Assembly: GCA_002425245.1 (NCBI GenBank) | Contig: DILW01000109.1 | Location: 1-58,932, forward strand | Direction of reading: 5' to 3' | Origin: Betaproteobacteria bacterium UBA5582 | GTDB lineage: Bacteria; Pseudomonadota; Gammaproteobacteria; Burkholderiales; Rhodocyclaceae | Length of the DNA stretch: 58,932 nt | Part shown: one piece after another, positions 51,725-58,932 of the stretch | Layout of the letters: each line of letters begins with the position of its first letter | Numbering within the stretch: position 1 is the stretch's first letter | Made by a program: the position numbers and the translations under genes | The notes under the pieces: model-generated | Told to the model about the DNA's origin: nothing | Database searches by the model: none | The model's input: only the letters and a program-made list of their open reading frames with translations

Positions 51725-52297
51725 TCATTGCCCGGCAACGTAGCGGAAGCTGCGCGTGGCATGCACGCCGGCTACCCGCTCCGGGACCAGGACCCCGGCC
51801 CGCTCCAGTTGTTTGACGATGCGCGAGATGGTTTCGAAGCGCAGATCGGTGATGTCGGCGATGGCCTGCCGCGGTGGCAGCACGACGCCGCCGTCGGTTC
51901 CGGCGAGCAGACGGATCAGGCCGAGTACCCGGTCGACCGCCTGTCCACCGCGCAGGGCAATGATCTCGGCAGCCCGCTGCTGGGCGCGGGCGAGCGACGA
52001 CAGCAGCGATTCGCCGCTCAGCGCCGGGTCGCCCTCGGGCCACGGGCTGAGCTGGCAGTCGGTGAGGGCGCTGGCAGAGAAGGTGTAGACCCCGAACAGG
52101 AGGGTCTCGCAGCCGACGATGTCGCCGGCAATGGCCAGGCTGGCAAAGCCCTGCGGGCCGTCCAGACGCAGAACGCCGCGTTGCAAGCGCCAGGCAAGGC
52201 CCTCGTCGCCAGCCTGGTGCAGTTGATCGCCACAACTCAGTTGGCGACGCTTGGCGGTATTGGTCTGGGGCGGTCGGGCCAGCGTGAAGAGAGCCAT
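51725..52297 (-). CDS. Short Crp/Fnr-family transcriptional regulator
   Basis: The 190-residue protein is shorter than usual (about 220-250). The N-terminal effector domain is compact and lacks the cAMP-binding signature. The C-terminal winged helix is clear (PRQAIADITDLRFETISRIVKQLERAGVL). Cysteines at 22, 63 and 81 do not follow the FNR cluster spacing. GAGGAGGAAG before the ATG is a strong ribosome site. It lies 67 bp downstream of the copper-receptor gene, with a terminator in the gap, and may regulate it (inference). Confidence 0.85.
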   Translation of the reverse strand: MALFTLARPPQTNTAKRRQLSCGDQLHQAGDEGLAWRLQRGVLRLDGPQGFASLAIAGDIVGCETLLFGVYTFSASALTDCQLSPWPEGDPALSGESLLSSLARAQQRAAEIIALRGGQAVDRVLGLIRLLAGTDGGVVLPPRQAIADITDLRFETISRIVKQLERAGVLVPERVAGVHATRSFRYVAGQ

Positions 52298-52317
52298 GTC
52301 TTCCTCCTCGGAAAGGC

Positions 52318-52346
52318 AAAAAGCCCCGGTTCTTGCGGACCGGGGC
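52318..52346 (-). terminator. Terminator or attenuator between copper receptor and crp-like gene
   Basis: On the minus strand GCCCCGGT, an 8-nt loop and ACCGGGGC are followed by TTTTT. It lies just after the receptor stop and only 20 bp before the regulator's ATG. Confidence 0.85.
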
Positions 52347-52364
52347 GGGGATCAGGCGGACGGA

Positions 52365-54677
52365 TCAGAACTTGACATTGATTCCTGCATACAAGGAGCG
52401 GCCCATGCCGGGCACCGGCGTGCCCCACAGCGGGACGACGCCGGTCGGTACGGTGGCAGTGGTCATCGTCGTCCCCTGGCCAAGATAGGCGCCGCCCAGC
52501 GGCATTTCGTAATAGCGGTCGAACAGGTTTTCGACGCCGAAATCGAGGCGGACCTGCTTCCAGGCGTGACTGAAACGCAGGTTGACCAGGCCGTAGCCGG
52601 AAGTTTTCATTTCGTTACGGACGTCGGAGACCTGATTCTTGGCGGCCACGCCGACCACTTCCAGCGCGTTGTCCCAGTTTCCGGACTTCTGCGTCAGCGT
52701 CAGCTTGGCGTTGAGCGGCATGATGTTGTACAGGCCGTCGCCGCTGTCGCGGTTCTTGCCGCGCAGATAGCTGAGCATGCCCTTGAGGCCGAGATCGCCG
52801 ATGCCGGATTTGGCCAGCGGCATCTTGCCGGAAAGATCGAGGCCGTAGAGGCGGGCCGATTGGTTCTCATAGCGCAGGCGCAGGAAGGTATTGGTCGACG
52901 GATTCGGCACATAGCTGCCGGTGCAGCCGCCCATCATGCCGGCCGCACAACGCACCGCGTCGATGTAGTCGGTGACGTGGGTGTAATGGGGGGTCGCCTT
53001 GAACTCCCACTCGCGGTCGGCGGCATGCCAGTCGAAAGTTGCCGACAGGGTGTGTGCCTTTTCCGGCTTGAGGTCGGGGTTGCCGACGTAAGCGTTGCCA
53101 TCGCCGACGAAGTTGTTCATCAGCGCGGCCATCTGCCAGGCCGACCAGGGATAGGCTTCGTACAGGCCGGGCGAACGGGTCTTGCGGGCGAAGCCGAACT
53201 CGATGTCGAGGCCGGCATGGGCCGCGTAGCGGGCCAGTGCGGTGAGGTCCCAGTTATTGTCGCGGCGCGAACGATCCCGGTTGTTGAAGGCTACTGCGTC
53301 GGTGGTCTGGTTGCCCGTCCCGCCTGCGCCGGAAGTCGGCGCGCTGGCCAGGTTGTAGCCATGGACCGCGCCGGCATCCATGCTGACCCGCTCGTAGCGC
53401 AGACCGAGCAGGGTCGTCCACTGGCTGGCGGGTTTGCTTTCCCATTCAGCAAATAACGCGGTCCGGTCGCGCTCGCCGTTGTTGATGTTGATGAAGGCGT
53501 TCGGCCACATGCCGCTGCCCGAGGCCGGCCACCAGTCGTCGAGGCGATAGCGCTGATATTCGGTACCGACGCGCAGCAGGTCCTTCTGGCTCAGTTTGAC
53601 ATCGGCTTTCAGGCTGGCGCCGGTGGTCTTGCTCTCGGTCTTCATCGGCATGCCCTGGGCGCAGGTGGCGCTCATCGCGCCGCAGCTGACCGGGTCGATC
53701 ACCCCACTGCCACCCGAAGCGGCACCGTACCAGTAGCGCTTGTCCCGGCCGAAGTCCATGAAGTGATCGACACTCTCGTGGTAGGCCCGGGCTTCCACCT
53801 TGCCCCAGTCGTATTCGCCCTGCCAGCGCAGGTTGATGCGCTTCTGCTCGTTGTCGAGCAGGTCCATGCGCTGATTCGGATAGAGCTGTTCCGGCATGTC
53901 CTGGTAGCCGAGCTTGAGTTCGAACAGGTGGTTGGCATTCTTCAGCGCCAAATTGAGCGCATGGTTGCCCGTCTGGTAGGCGGTGGAGCCGACTTCGTCG
54001 CGGCTCATCCGTTTGCCGGCGCGGCCGGTTGCGGTGTAGTTCTTGAAGTTGCGGCCGGCGCTGTAGTTGTCGGCTTCGCTGTAGGCGCCGGTATAGCTCA
54101 GGCTGAGCTGGTCGTTGGCCAGAGTGGCGCTGGCGTTGACGCCCTGCGCCTGGTTGTTGCTGCGGTAGAAGGCACCGACTTCGCCCTTGACCAGGCGCTG
54201 GCCGGGGGCGGCGAATTCCGGTGCCCGGGTTTCGGCAACGATGCTGCCGCCGATGCTGTCGCCGCCGACGCTGACCGGGCTGATTCCGGCGTAAACAGTG
54301 ATGCTGCCGACTTGGCTGGGGTCGAGGTAAGACAGCGCCGGGTTCATGTGGTTGGGGCAGGCGGCAATGAAATCCATGCCGTCGACCTTGATTCGCAGCC
54401 GGTCGTCGGCCAGGCCGTGGATGGCCGGCAGGCTGGACACCGCACCGGCGCCGTAGAAGCTGAGGCCGGGCACGTCCTGCAACAGGCCGGCAACATCGCT
54501 GCTGCGCGCGCCCTGACGGCGGAAGGTCGGGGCGTCGAGTTGGGCGGTGCTGCCCGCGCTCTTGTCGCGTTCGGCGCTGATGCGGATTTCACCGAGTGCC
54601 GTGCTGTCCTGCGCAAGGGCCGGAACGGAAAAGGCGATGCCGATGGCAAGCGCCAGCGGTCGGACACGGTAATGCAT
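52365..54677 (-). CDS. TonB-dependent copper receptor (OprC/NosA type)
   Basis: The 770-residue outer-membrane receptor has a signal peptide (MHYRVRPLALAIGIAFSVPALAQ), a plug domain with VAGLLQDVPGLSFYG and SVGGDSIGGSIVAET, and a beta-barrel ending in a C-terminal Phe (YAGINVKF). The plug has Cys107-PNH-Met111 (CxxxM) and the barrel His305-Phe-Met307 (HxM). This matches the CxxxM-HxM copper site known from Pseudomonas OprC. NosA of denitrifiers is the same family and supports copper supply to N2O reductase. A palindrome at 54747 lies upstream, and a terminator and a Crp/Fnr gene downstream. Confidence 0.92.
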   Translation of the reverse strand: MHYRVRPLALAIGIAFSVPALAQDSTALGEIRISAERDKSAGSTAQLDAPTFRRQGARSSDVAGLLQDVPGLSFYGAGAVSSLPAIHGLADDRLRIKVDGMDFIAACPNHMNPALSYLDPSQVGSITVYAGISPVSVGGDSIGGSIVAETRAPEFAAPGQRLVKGEVGAFYRSNNQAQGVNASATLANDQLSLSYTGAYSEADNYSAGRNFKNYTATGRAGKRMSRDEVGSTAYQTGNHALNLALKNANHLFELKLGYQDMPEQLYPNQRMDLLDNEQKRINLRWQGEYDWGKVEARAYHESVDHFMDFGRDKRYWYGAASGGSGVIDPVSCGAMSATCAQGMPMKTESKTTGASLKADVKLSQKDLLRVGTEYQRYRLDDWWPASGSGMWPNAFININNGERDRTALFAEWESKPASQWTTLLGLRYERVSMDAGAVHGYNLASAPTSGAGGTGNQTTDAVAFNNRDRSRRDNNWDLTALARYAAHAGLDIEFGFARKTRSPGLYEAYPWSAWQMAALMNNFVGDGNAYVGNPDLKPEKAHTLSATFDWHAADREWEFKATPHYTHVTDYIDAVRCAAGMMGGCTGSYVPNPSTNTFLRLRYENQSARLYGLDLSGKMPLAKSGIGDLGLKGMLSYLRGKNRDSGDGLYNIMPLNAKLTLTQKSGNWDNALEVVGVAAKNQVSDVRNEMKTSGYGLVNLRFSHAWKQVRLDFGVENLFDRYYEMPLGGAYLGQGTTMTTATVPTGVVPLWGTPVPGMGRSLYAGINVKF

Positions 54678-54746
54678 GAAATTCCCCCCTCAGAATGTCT
54701 TATTCAAAAAGGAAGGGATTCTCGGTAATGTGAGGCGCCCTGGGAA

Positions 54747-54763
54747 TGCGACAAATCGTCGCA
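54747..54763. promoter_or_regulatory. Palindrome upstream of the copper receptor gene
   Basis: TGCGAC-N5-GTCGCA, perfect 6-bp arms. On the minus strand it is centred about 25 bp before a CATTAC -10-like hexamer (54725-54730), near the place of a class II activator site. It could instead be a weak hairpin after ptsI. Confidence 0.45.
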
Positions 54764-54781
54764 CCCCTGGCTGGGCAGCTT

Positions 54782-56524
54782 TCAGGCGTTCAACTTGTCC
54801 AGTGCTTCGCGCAGTTTGCTCGGTTCGTCGAGACGCAGCATCTTGCGTACGTTGGGGGCGATTTCCGAGACGTCGGCCTTGAGGATGCGGCTCTTGACCT
54901 TGAGGATCTGCGAGGGGTGCATCGAGAAGATGCGCAGGCCCATGCCCAGCAACAGCCGGGTCAGCTTCGGGTCGCCGGCCGTCTCGCCGCAGACCGATAC
55001 CGGGACGCCGGCTTTTTCGGCACTGGCGATGGTATGGGCGAGCAGCATCAGCACCGCCGGGTGCAGGGGGTCGTAGAGGCTGGCGACCTGTTCGTCTGAA
55101 CGGTCGATGGCCAGGGTGTACTGGATCAGGTCGTTGGTGCCGATCGACAGGAAGTCGAGGCGCCGCAGGAAGATGCCGACCGCCAGCGCGGCAGCCGGAA
55201 TCTCGATCATGCCGCCAATCGGGATGTTTTCGTCGAAGGCGATCTTCTCGCCGCGCAGGCTGGATTTGGCCTGTTCGATCGCCGCCAGGGTCTGGTCGAT
55301 CTCGTGTGCGTGCGCCAGCATCGGGATCAGCAGCTTGATCGGTCCGTAGCGCGAGGCGCGCAGGATGGCGCGCAGCTGCGTCTGGAACATTTTCGGTTCG
55401 GACAGCGACAGGCGGATCGCCCGCCGGCCGAGCGCCGGGTTGGTCTTGACCCGGTCGCCGGCGCTGGCGTCAGGGTGCAGGTCCTTGTCGTTACCCAGAT
55501 CGAAGGTGCGGATGGTCACCGGGCGCCCGCCCATGCCCTTGACCACCTTCTTGTAGGCCTCGAACTGTTCCTGTTCGTCGGGCATGTCGCCGCGGTTGAG
55601 GAACAGGAACTCGGTGCGGAACAGGCCGATGCCTTCGGCGCCGCCTTCGAGCGCGTCGGGCACGTCGCCGGGCAGCTCGATATTGGCGTGCAGTGCAACG
55701 TCGAGGCCGTCGAGCGTGACCGTGGGCGACGACTTCAGACGCTTGAGCTTGGTTTTTTCCAGCTCCAGCTGTTCCATGCGCAGGCGGTATTCGTCGAGCA
55801 CGCGCGGGTCGGGATTGACGATGACCACGCCACGCATGCCATCGACAATCAGTTGTTCGCCGTCGCGGATCAGTGCGCGCGCATTTTCCAGGCCAAGCAC
55901 GGCGGGAATCGCCATGCTGCGGGCGAGAATCGCGGTATGCGAGGTGGCGCCGCCAACATCAGTGATGAAGGAGGCGAAGCGATGATCCTTGAAAGCGATG
56001 GTGTCGGCGGGCGACAGATCGTGGGCGACGACGATCAGCGCCTCCTCTTTGGTGTGCTTGGCCGCCTTCAGCGCGGCCCGGCCGGGATGTCCGAGCAGTT
56101 CCTTGATCACCCGTTCGACCACCTGGATGACGTCGAACTTGCGCTCGCGCAGGTAGGGGTCGTCGAACTGCTCGAATTGTCCGACCAGATGTTCCATCTG
56201 CTGGACCAGCGCCCACTCGGCGTTACAGCGCCGCTCACGGATGATCTCGCGCGGCTTTTCGACCAGTTCGCTGTCTTCGAGGAACATGGTATGGATGTCG
56301 ATGAAGGCGGCCAGCTCCGCCGGCGCGTGCTCGGTGTTCTCCTTCATGGTGGCGAGCTCACCCTTGACGATGGCGATGGCCTTGTCGAAACGGGCAATCT
56401 CCTTGTCCACCAGGCGCGGCGCCAGCGTCAGGTGCGACACTTCCAGGGTCGCATGCGACATCAGCATCGCCCGGCCGATGGCGATACCGGTGGAGGCACC
56501 CAGTCCGTGCAGGGTGAAGCTCAT
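54782..56524 (-). CDS. ptsI: PTS enzyme I
   Basis: EI transfers phosphate from PEP to HPr. The 580-residue protein has the phospho-histidine His196 in GGATSHTAILARS, the PEP-binding TEFLFLNR segment, GGRPVTIRTFDLGNDK, and GTNDLIQYTLAIDRSDE with the active cysteine in SVCGETAGDPK. No GAF domain is fused, so it is plain EI rather than EI-Ntr. It forms an operon with ptsH (5-bp gap) and an EIIA gene, without membrane permease subunits. Confidence 0.97.
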   Translation of the reverse strand: MSFTLHGLGASTGIAIGRAMLMSHATLEVSHLTLAPRLVDKEIARFDKAIAIVKGELATMKENTEHAPAELAAFIDIHTMFLEDSELVEKPREIIRERRCNAEWALVQQMEHLVGQFEQFDDPYLRERKFDVIQVVERVIKELLGHPGRAALKAAKHTKEEALIVVAHDLSPADTIAFKDHRFASFITDVGGATSHTAILARSMAIPAVLGLENARALIRDGEQLIVDGMRGVVIVNPDPRVLDEYRLRMEQLELEKTKLKRLKSSPTVTLDGLDVALHANIELPGDVPDALEGGAEGIGLFRTEFLFLNRGDMPDEQEQFEAYKKVVKGMGGRPVTIRTFDLGNDKDLHPDASAGDRVKTNPALGRRAIRLSLSEPKMFQTQLRAILRASRYGPIKLLIPMLAHAHEIDQTLAAIEQAKSSLRGEKIAFDENIPIGGMIEIPAAALAVGIFLRRLDFLSIGTNDLIQYTLAIDRSDEQVASLYDPLHPAVLMLLAHTIASAEKAGVPVSVCGETAGDPKLTRLLLGMGLRIFSMHPSQILKVKSRILKADVSEIAPNVRKMLRLDEPSKLREALDKLNA

Positions 56525-56529
56525 GGTGG

Positions 56530-56799
56530 CTATTCTCCCTCGCCGAAATAGTCGGCGATCAGGGCGAGCAAGGCTTCCATCGCCTCGGCTTCGTCCTTGC
56601 CGTCGGTCTCGATGGTCACGGTCGAACCCTTGCCGGCTGCCAGCATCATCACACCCATGATGCTTTTGGCGTTGATCCGGCGGCTACCCTTGCTCATCCA
56701 GACTTCGCACTGGAACTTGCCGGCGAGCTGGGTGAGTTTGGCGGAAGCCCGGGCATGAAGGCCGAGCTTGTTGATGATCTGAGTTTCCCGGGTGAGCAT
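56530..56799 (-). CDS. ptsH: HPr phosphocarrier protein
   Basis: The 89-residue HPr has His15 in KLGLHARASAKL (EI-dependent site) and Ser46 in INAKSIMGVMML (HprK site). Both regulatory sites are intact, matching the presence of hprK at 13133. It passes phosphate to EIIA-Ntr (ptsN) and the EIIA encoded just upstream. Confidence 0.97.
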   Translation of the reverse strand: MLTRETQIINKLGLHARASAKLTQLAGKFQCEVWMSKGSRRINAKSIMGVMMLAAGKGSTVTIETDGKDEAEAMEALLALIADYFGEGE

Positions 56800-56802
56800 G
56801 GG

Positions 56803-57192
56803 TCAGTGATCCTGCAGGTTGAGCACGCCAGCCCGGCCGCCGTCGCGGGCCTGGGTCAGCAGGGTTTTGAGGTCCTTGTCGCGGTGCGTCAGCGCCGACA
56901 GCAACATCGGCAGATTGACCCCGGCCAGGCCGGCGATCCGGCCGCGTTCGCGCAGCTTCATCGCCAGGTTGGCCGGCGTCGCCCCGTACAGGTCGGTCAG
57001 CAACAGCACCCCGTTGCCGCAGTCCACCGAGGCGCACATCGCCCTGGCCAGCGGCAACAGGTCGAGCGGATCGTCCTGTGGCGCAACGCCAAGCTGCGCC
57101 AGCCCGGGCGGTCGCCGGTTGAGCACGTGGCAGGCGTTGTGGACGAGCGTTTCGCCGTAGCAGCCATGGGTAATCAGGAAGATGCCGATCAT
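56803..57192 (-). CDS. PTS EIIA component, mannose/fructose family (orphan)
   Basis: The 129-residue EIIA-Man-type protein has the phospho-histidine His9 in FLITHGCYGETL and LLLTDLYGATPANLAMKL. No EIIB, EIIC or EIID genes accompany it, so it is likely a regulatory phosphoacceptor rather than part of a sugar transporter. It lies 3 bp before ptsH on the same transcript. Confidence 0.93.
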   Translation of the reverse strand: MIGIFLITHGCYGETLVHNACHVLNRRPPGLAQLGVAPQDDPLDLLPLARAMCASVDCGNGVLLLTDLYGATPANLAMKLRERGRIAGLAGVNLPMLLSALTHRDKDLKTLLTQARDGGRAGVLNLQDH

Positions 57193-57216
57193 GCGCAGGA
57201 TTCTAACCCGCAGGCA

Positions 57217-58095
57217 CTACTTTCTGCTGACCACCAGAATGCCGCCGACGACCAGCACGGCCCCGCCCAGTTGCGCCAGCGATATTGCTTCGTCGAGCAG
57301 CCACCAGCCGAAGCCTATGGTCAGCATCGGCCCGACCATGCCGTACAGCGAAGTCCGTTCAGCGCCCAGGCGACGAATCGCGGCCGACAAGGCGAAGACC
57401 GGGATGACGGTCGAAAACACGGCCATGGCCAGACTCCAGCCGTATACCGGCAGCGGCTGCACCAGCCTGCCCAGTGGCTGGGTCAGGCCGAAATGGACCA
57501 GGGTGAGGGCCGTGGAAACCAGCATGGCCAGTGCCGAAAAACGCATCGCACCGAGGCGCGCGATCATCGGCCCGCTGCCGGAGAGGTAAATCGCATAAGC
57601 GACGCTGGACGCAAACACCAGGGCGCCGCCGACCAGCACGTCGCGCGTGTCGCCCAGGCCCAGATCGTGGACGAAGGCAGCGCCGATGCCGGTGTAGCAC
57701 AGCACCAGCGCCAGCAGTTCGCGACGGGTGAAAGCCTTGCCCTGGAAGAGCACGCCGATGAGCAGGGTCAGCGTCGGGTAGGTGAACAGGATCAAGCGCT
57801 CCAGGCCGGCCGAGATGTACTGCAAGCCCATGAAATCGAGCAGGCTGGCGCCGTAATAGCCAAGGCAGCCGAGCGCCGCCACCCGTGCCCAGTCGCCAGC
57901 ACGCATCGGAACATGTCCGTGGCGCTGGACCAGGCCGACCCAGACAAAGGCAGGCAAGGCGAAGGCCATGCGCAGCATGAGCAGGGTCACGGCGTCGACG
58001 CCATGGGGATAAGCCAGCTTGATGAAGATCGCCTTCAAAGAAAAGCCGAGCGCCGCGACCAGGGCCAGACCGAGCCCGCCGGTGAGTGCATTCAT
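57217..58095 (-). CDS. EamA/DMT-superfamily transporter
   Basis: The 292-residue protein has ten predicted membrane segments arranged as two EamA repeats (LVAALGFSLKAIFIKLAYPHGVDAVTLLMLRM in the first, FALSAAIRRLGAERTSLYGMVGPMLTIGFGWWLLDEAISLAQLGGAVLVVGGI in the second). DMT proteins export or import metabolites; the substrate is unknown. It lies 9 bp after the truncated MFS gene and 24 bp before the EIIA gene. Confidence 0.9.
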   Translation of the reverse strand: MNALTGGLGLALVAALGFSLKAIFIKLAYPHGVDAVTLLMLRMAFALPAFVWVGLVQRHGHVPMRAGDWARVAALGCLGYYGASLLDFMGLQYISAGLERLILFTYPTLTLLIGVLFQGKAFTRRELLALVLCYTGIGAAFVHDLGLGDTRDVLVGGALVFASSVAYAIYLSGSGPMIARLGAMRFSALAMLVSTALTLVHFGLTQPLGRLVQPLPVYGWSLAMAVFSTVIPVFALSAAIRRLGAERTSLYGMVGPMLTIGFGWWLLDEAISLAQLGGAVLVVGGILVVSRK

Positions 58096-58104
58096 GCGAT
58101 CCCC

Positions 58105-58876
58105 TCAGTCGCTCGGCAGACGCCGCAGCGACAGCGCGATACCGCAAACCGTCAGCGCGCAGCCGAGCATGGCGGCGATCACTCCGGGCCAGCCGGCGTG
58201 GCTCCAGGCCCAGCCGGTGGCCGAACCGATGACGCTGCCGCCCAGGTAGTAGCTCGACAGGTAGAGCGCCGAAACGAAGCCACGGCGCGTGCCGGCGCGA
58301 TGGCCGACCCAGGCGCTGGCCACCGTGTGCACGGCGAAGAAGCCGAAGGTGTATAGCGCCAGTCCGGCGATGATCAGCCATAGGGAAGGGGCCAGGGTGA
58401 TGGCGATGCCCAGGGTCATCAGCGCGGCCATCGCCAGCATGATGCGCTGCCGTCCGTGGCGCGCCACCTGGCGACCGGCCCAGGCCGACGAATAGCTGCC
58501 CACCGCATAGAGCAGGAAGACGCTGCCGATCAGCGCCGGAGGCAATTCATACGGCGCCTGGCTGAGCAGGAAAGGCAGGAAGTTGTAGAGGCCGACCAGG
58601 GTCCCCATGCCGACGAAAGCCGTGCAGAACAGCCAGGGCAGGCCGGGGTCGGCGTAGATGCGACGAATGTCGGCGAACAGCGGGCCAAGCTGCAGCGAAC
58701 GCGGCTCGAAATGCCGGGCGGGCAGCAGCAGGCGCCAGCACACCAGCGCGCCGAGCAGGCCGACCAGGCTGACCGCGCTCAAGCCGACATGCCAGGAACC
58801 GCACCAGTCGCTGACGGTCGCGGCGACCAGCCGGCCGGCCATGCCGCCGAGCGCATTGGCGCCAATGTACAGGCCC
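58105..58876 (-). CDS. MFS transporter (partial, N-terminus missing)
   Basis: About 257 C-terminal residues of a major facilitator remain, with roughly eight membrane segments (GLYIGANALGGMAGRLVAATVSDW at the break, then PWLFCTAFVGMGTLVGLYNFLPFLL and SALYLSSYYLGGSVIGSATGWAW). It resembles drug/metabolite MFS exporters. The apparent N-terminus containing VCSPDL is encoded by adapter sequence (58877 onward) and is not part of the protein. The true 5' part lies beyond the contig. Confidence 0.88.
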
Positions 58877-58932
58877 AGATCGGGAGAGCACACGTCTGGA
58901 CTCCCCTCACTGCCCCACATCCTCTTCCCGCT
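58877..58932. other. Sequencing adapter contamination at contig end
   Basis: From 58877 the + strand reads agatcgggagagcacacgtc and continues ctggactcccctcac. It aligns without gaps to the Illumina TruSeq adapter over 34 bases with 4 mismatches. The remaining ~22 bases are index/adapter-like. It is not genomic. Confidence 0.95.

Noticed and set aside
55304..56551. A 415-codon plus-strand open frame opposite ptsI
   Set aside because: Antisense shadow of ptsI, with no domain resemblance.
1..58932. Search by eye for CRISPR arrays, insertion sequences, prophage, tRNA and rRNA genes
   Set aside because: No regularly spaced repeats, transposase motifs, terminal inverted repeats or cloverleaf genes other than ssrA were seen.

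Overview
This 58.9-kb window is a GC-rich bacterial chromosome segment, most probably from a betaproteobacterium of the Rhodocyclales (Dechloromonas/Azonexus-like). Supporting features are the lptB-rpoN-hpf-ptsN-hprK block, the order mnmG-rsmG-parA-parB-atpIBEFHAGDC, an orphan signalling PTS (EIIA-Man, HPr, EI) with HPr kinase, ubiE-ubiJ, and a circularly permuted two-piece tmRNA gene. I assign the taxon by recognising gene content and order, not by a search. The segment is ordinary core chromosome near the origin: no insertion sequences, prophage, CRISPR or tRNA genes were seen. Both ends cut genes. The last ~56 bases (58877-58932) are not genomic: they closely match an Illumina TruSeq adapter.

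Layout. 1-8.4 kb (mostly minus): dsbD (partial), cutA, a NodI/NodJ-type ABC exporter whose two genes are split by an oppositely oriented LHPP-like HAD phosphatase, an alpha/beta hydrolase, a thioredoxin-like [2Fe-2S] ferredoxin, a VanZ-family protein, a sodium:solute symporter, an RluA-type pseudouridine synthase and a small secreted protein behind a perfect LexA box. 8.6-14.1 kb (plus): recA-recX-lptB-rpoN-hpf-ptsN-hprK. 14.1-29.8 kb (mixed): cyclase-FHA protein, ttcA, MidA-like methyltransferase, YjfB-like peptide, cca, NDUFA9-like protein, DUF1631 protein, soluble lytic transglycosylase, 5-formyl-THF cyclo-ligase, cysK-patB, ilvA. 29.9-37.7 kb (plus): a 1291-residue FAD/Fe-S dehydrogenase, a HIT protein overlapping an uncharacterised PilZ-like protein, DUF971, ubiE, ubiJ. 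37.7-48.9 kb (minus): the complete F1Fo ATP synthase operon with its promoter, then parB, parA, rsmG, mnmG. 49-51.7 kb (plus): REC-TPR protein, ribE and permuted ssrA. 51.7-58.9 kb (minus): short Crp/Fnr regulator, OprC/NosA-type copper receptor, ptsI-ptsH-EIIA, a DMT exporter and a truncated MFS gene.

Themes. Chromosome segregation: parAB are accompanied by three near-perfect parS sites (4947, 16597, 24464), each buried in a coding sequence. Nitrogen/carbon signalling: rpoN, ptsN, hprK and a PTS without sugar permease form one regulatory relay in two loci. Respiration: copper receptor, Crp/Fnr regulator, ubiquinone genes, lactate-type dehydrogenase and ATP synthase fit a respiratory, probably denitrifying life style (inference). 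Genes are tightly packed, with many 4-bp ATGA overlaps and overlapping convergent 3' ends. The only gene-free stretch over 300 bases (51368-51724) holds ssrA.
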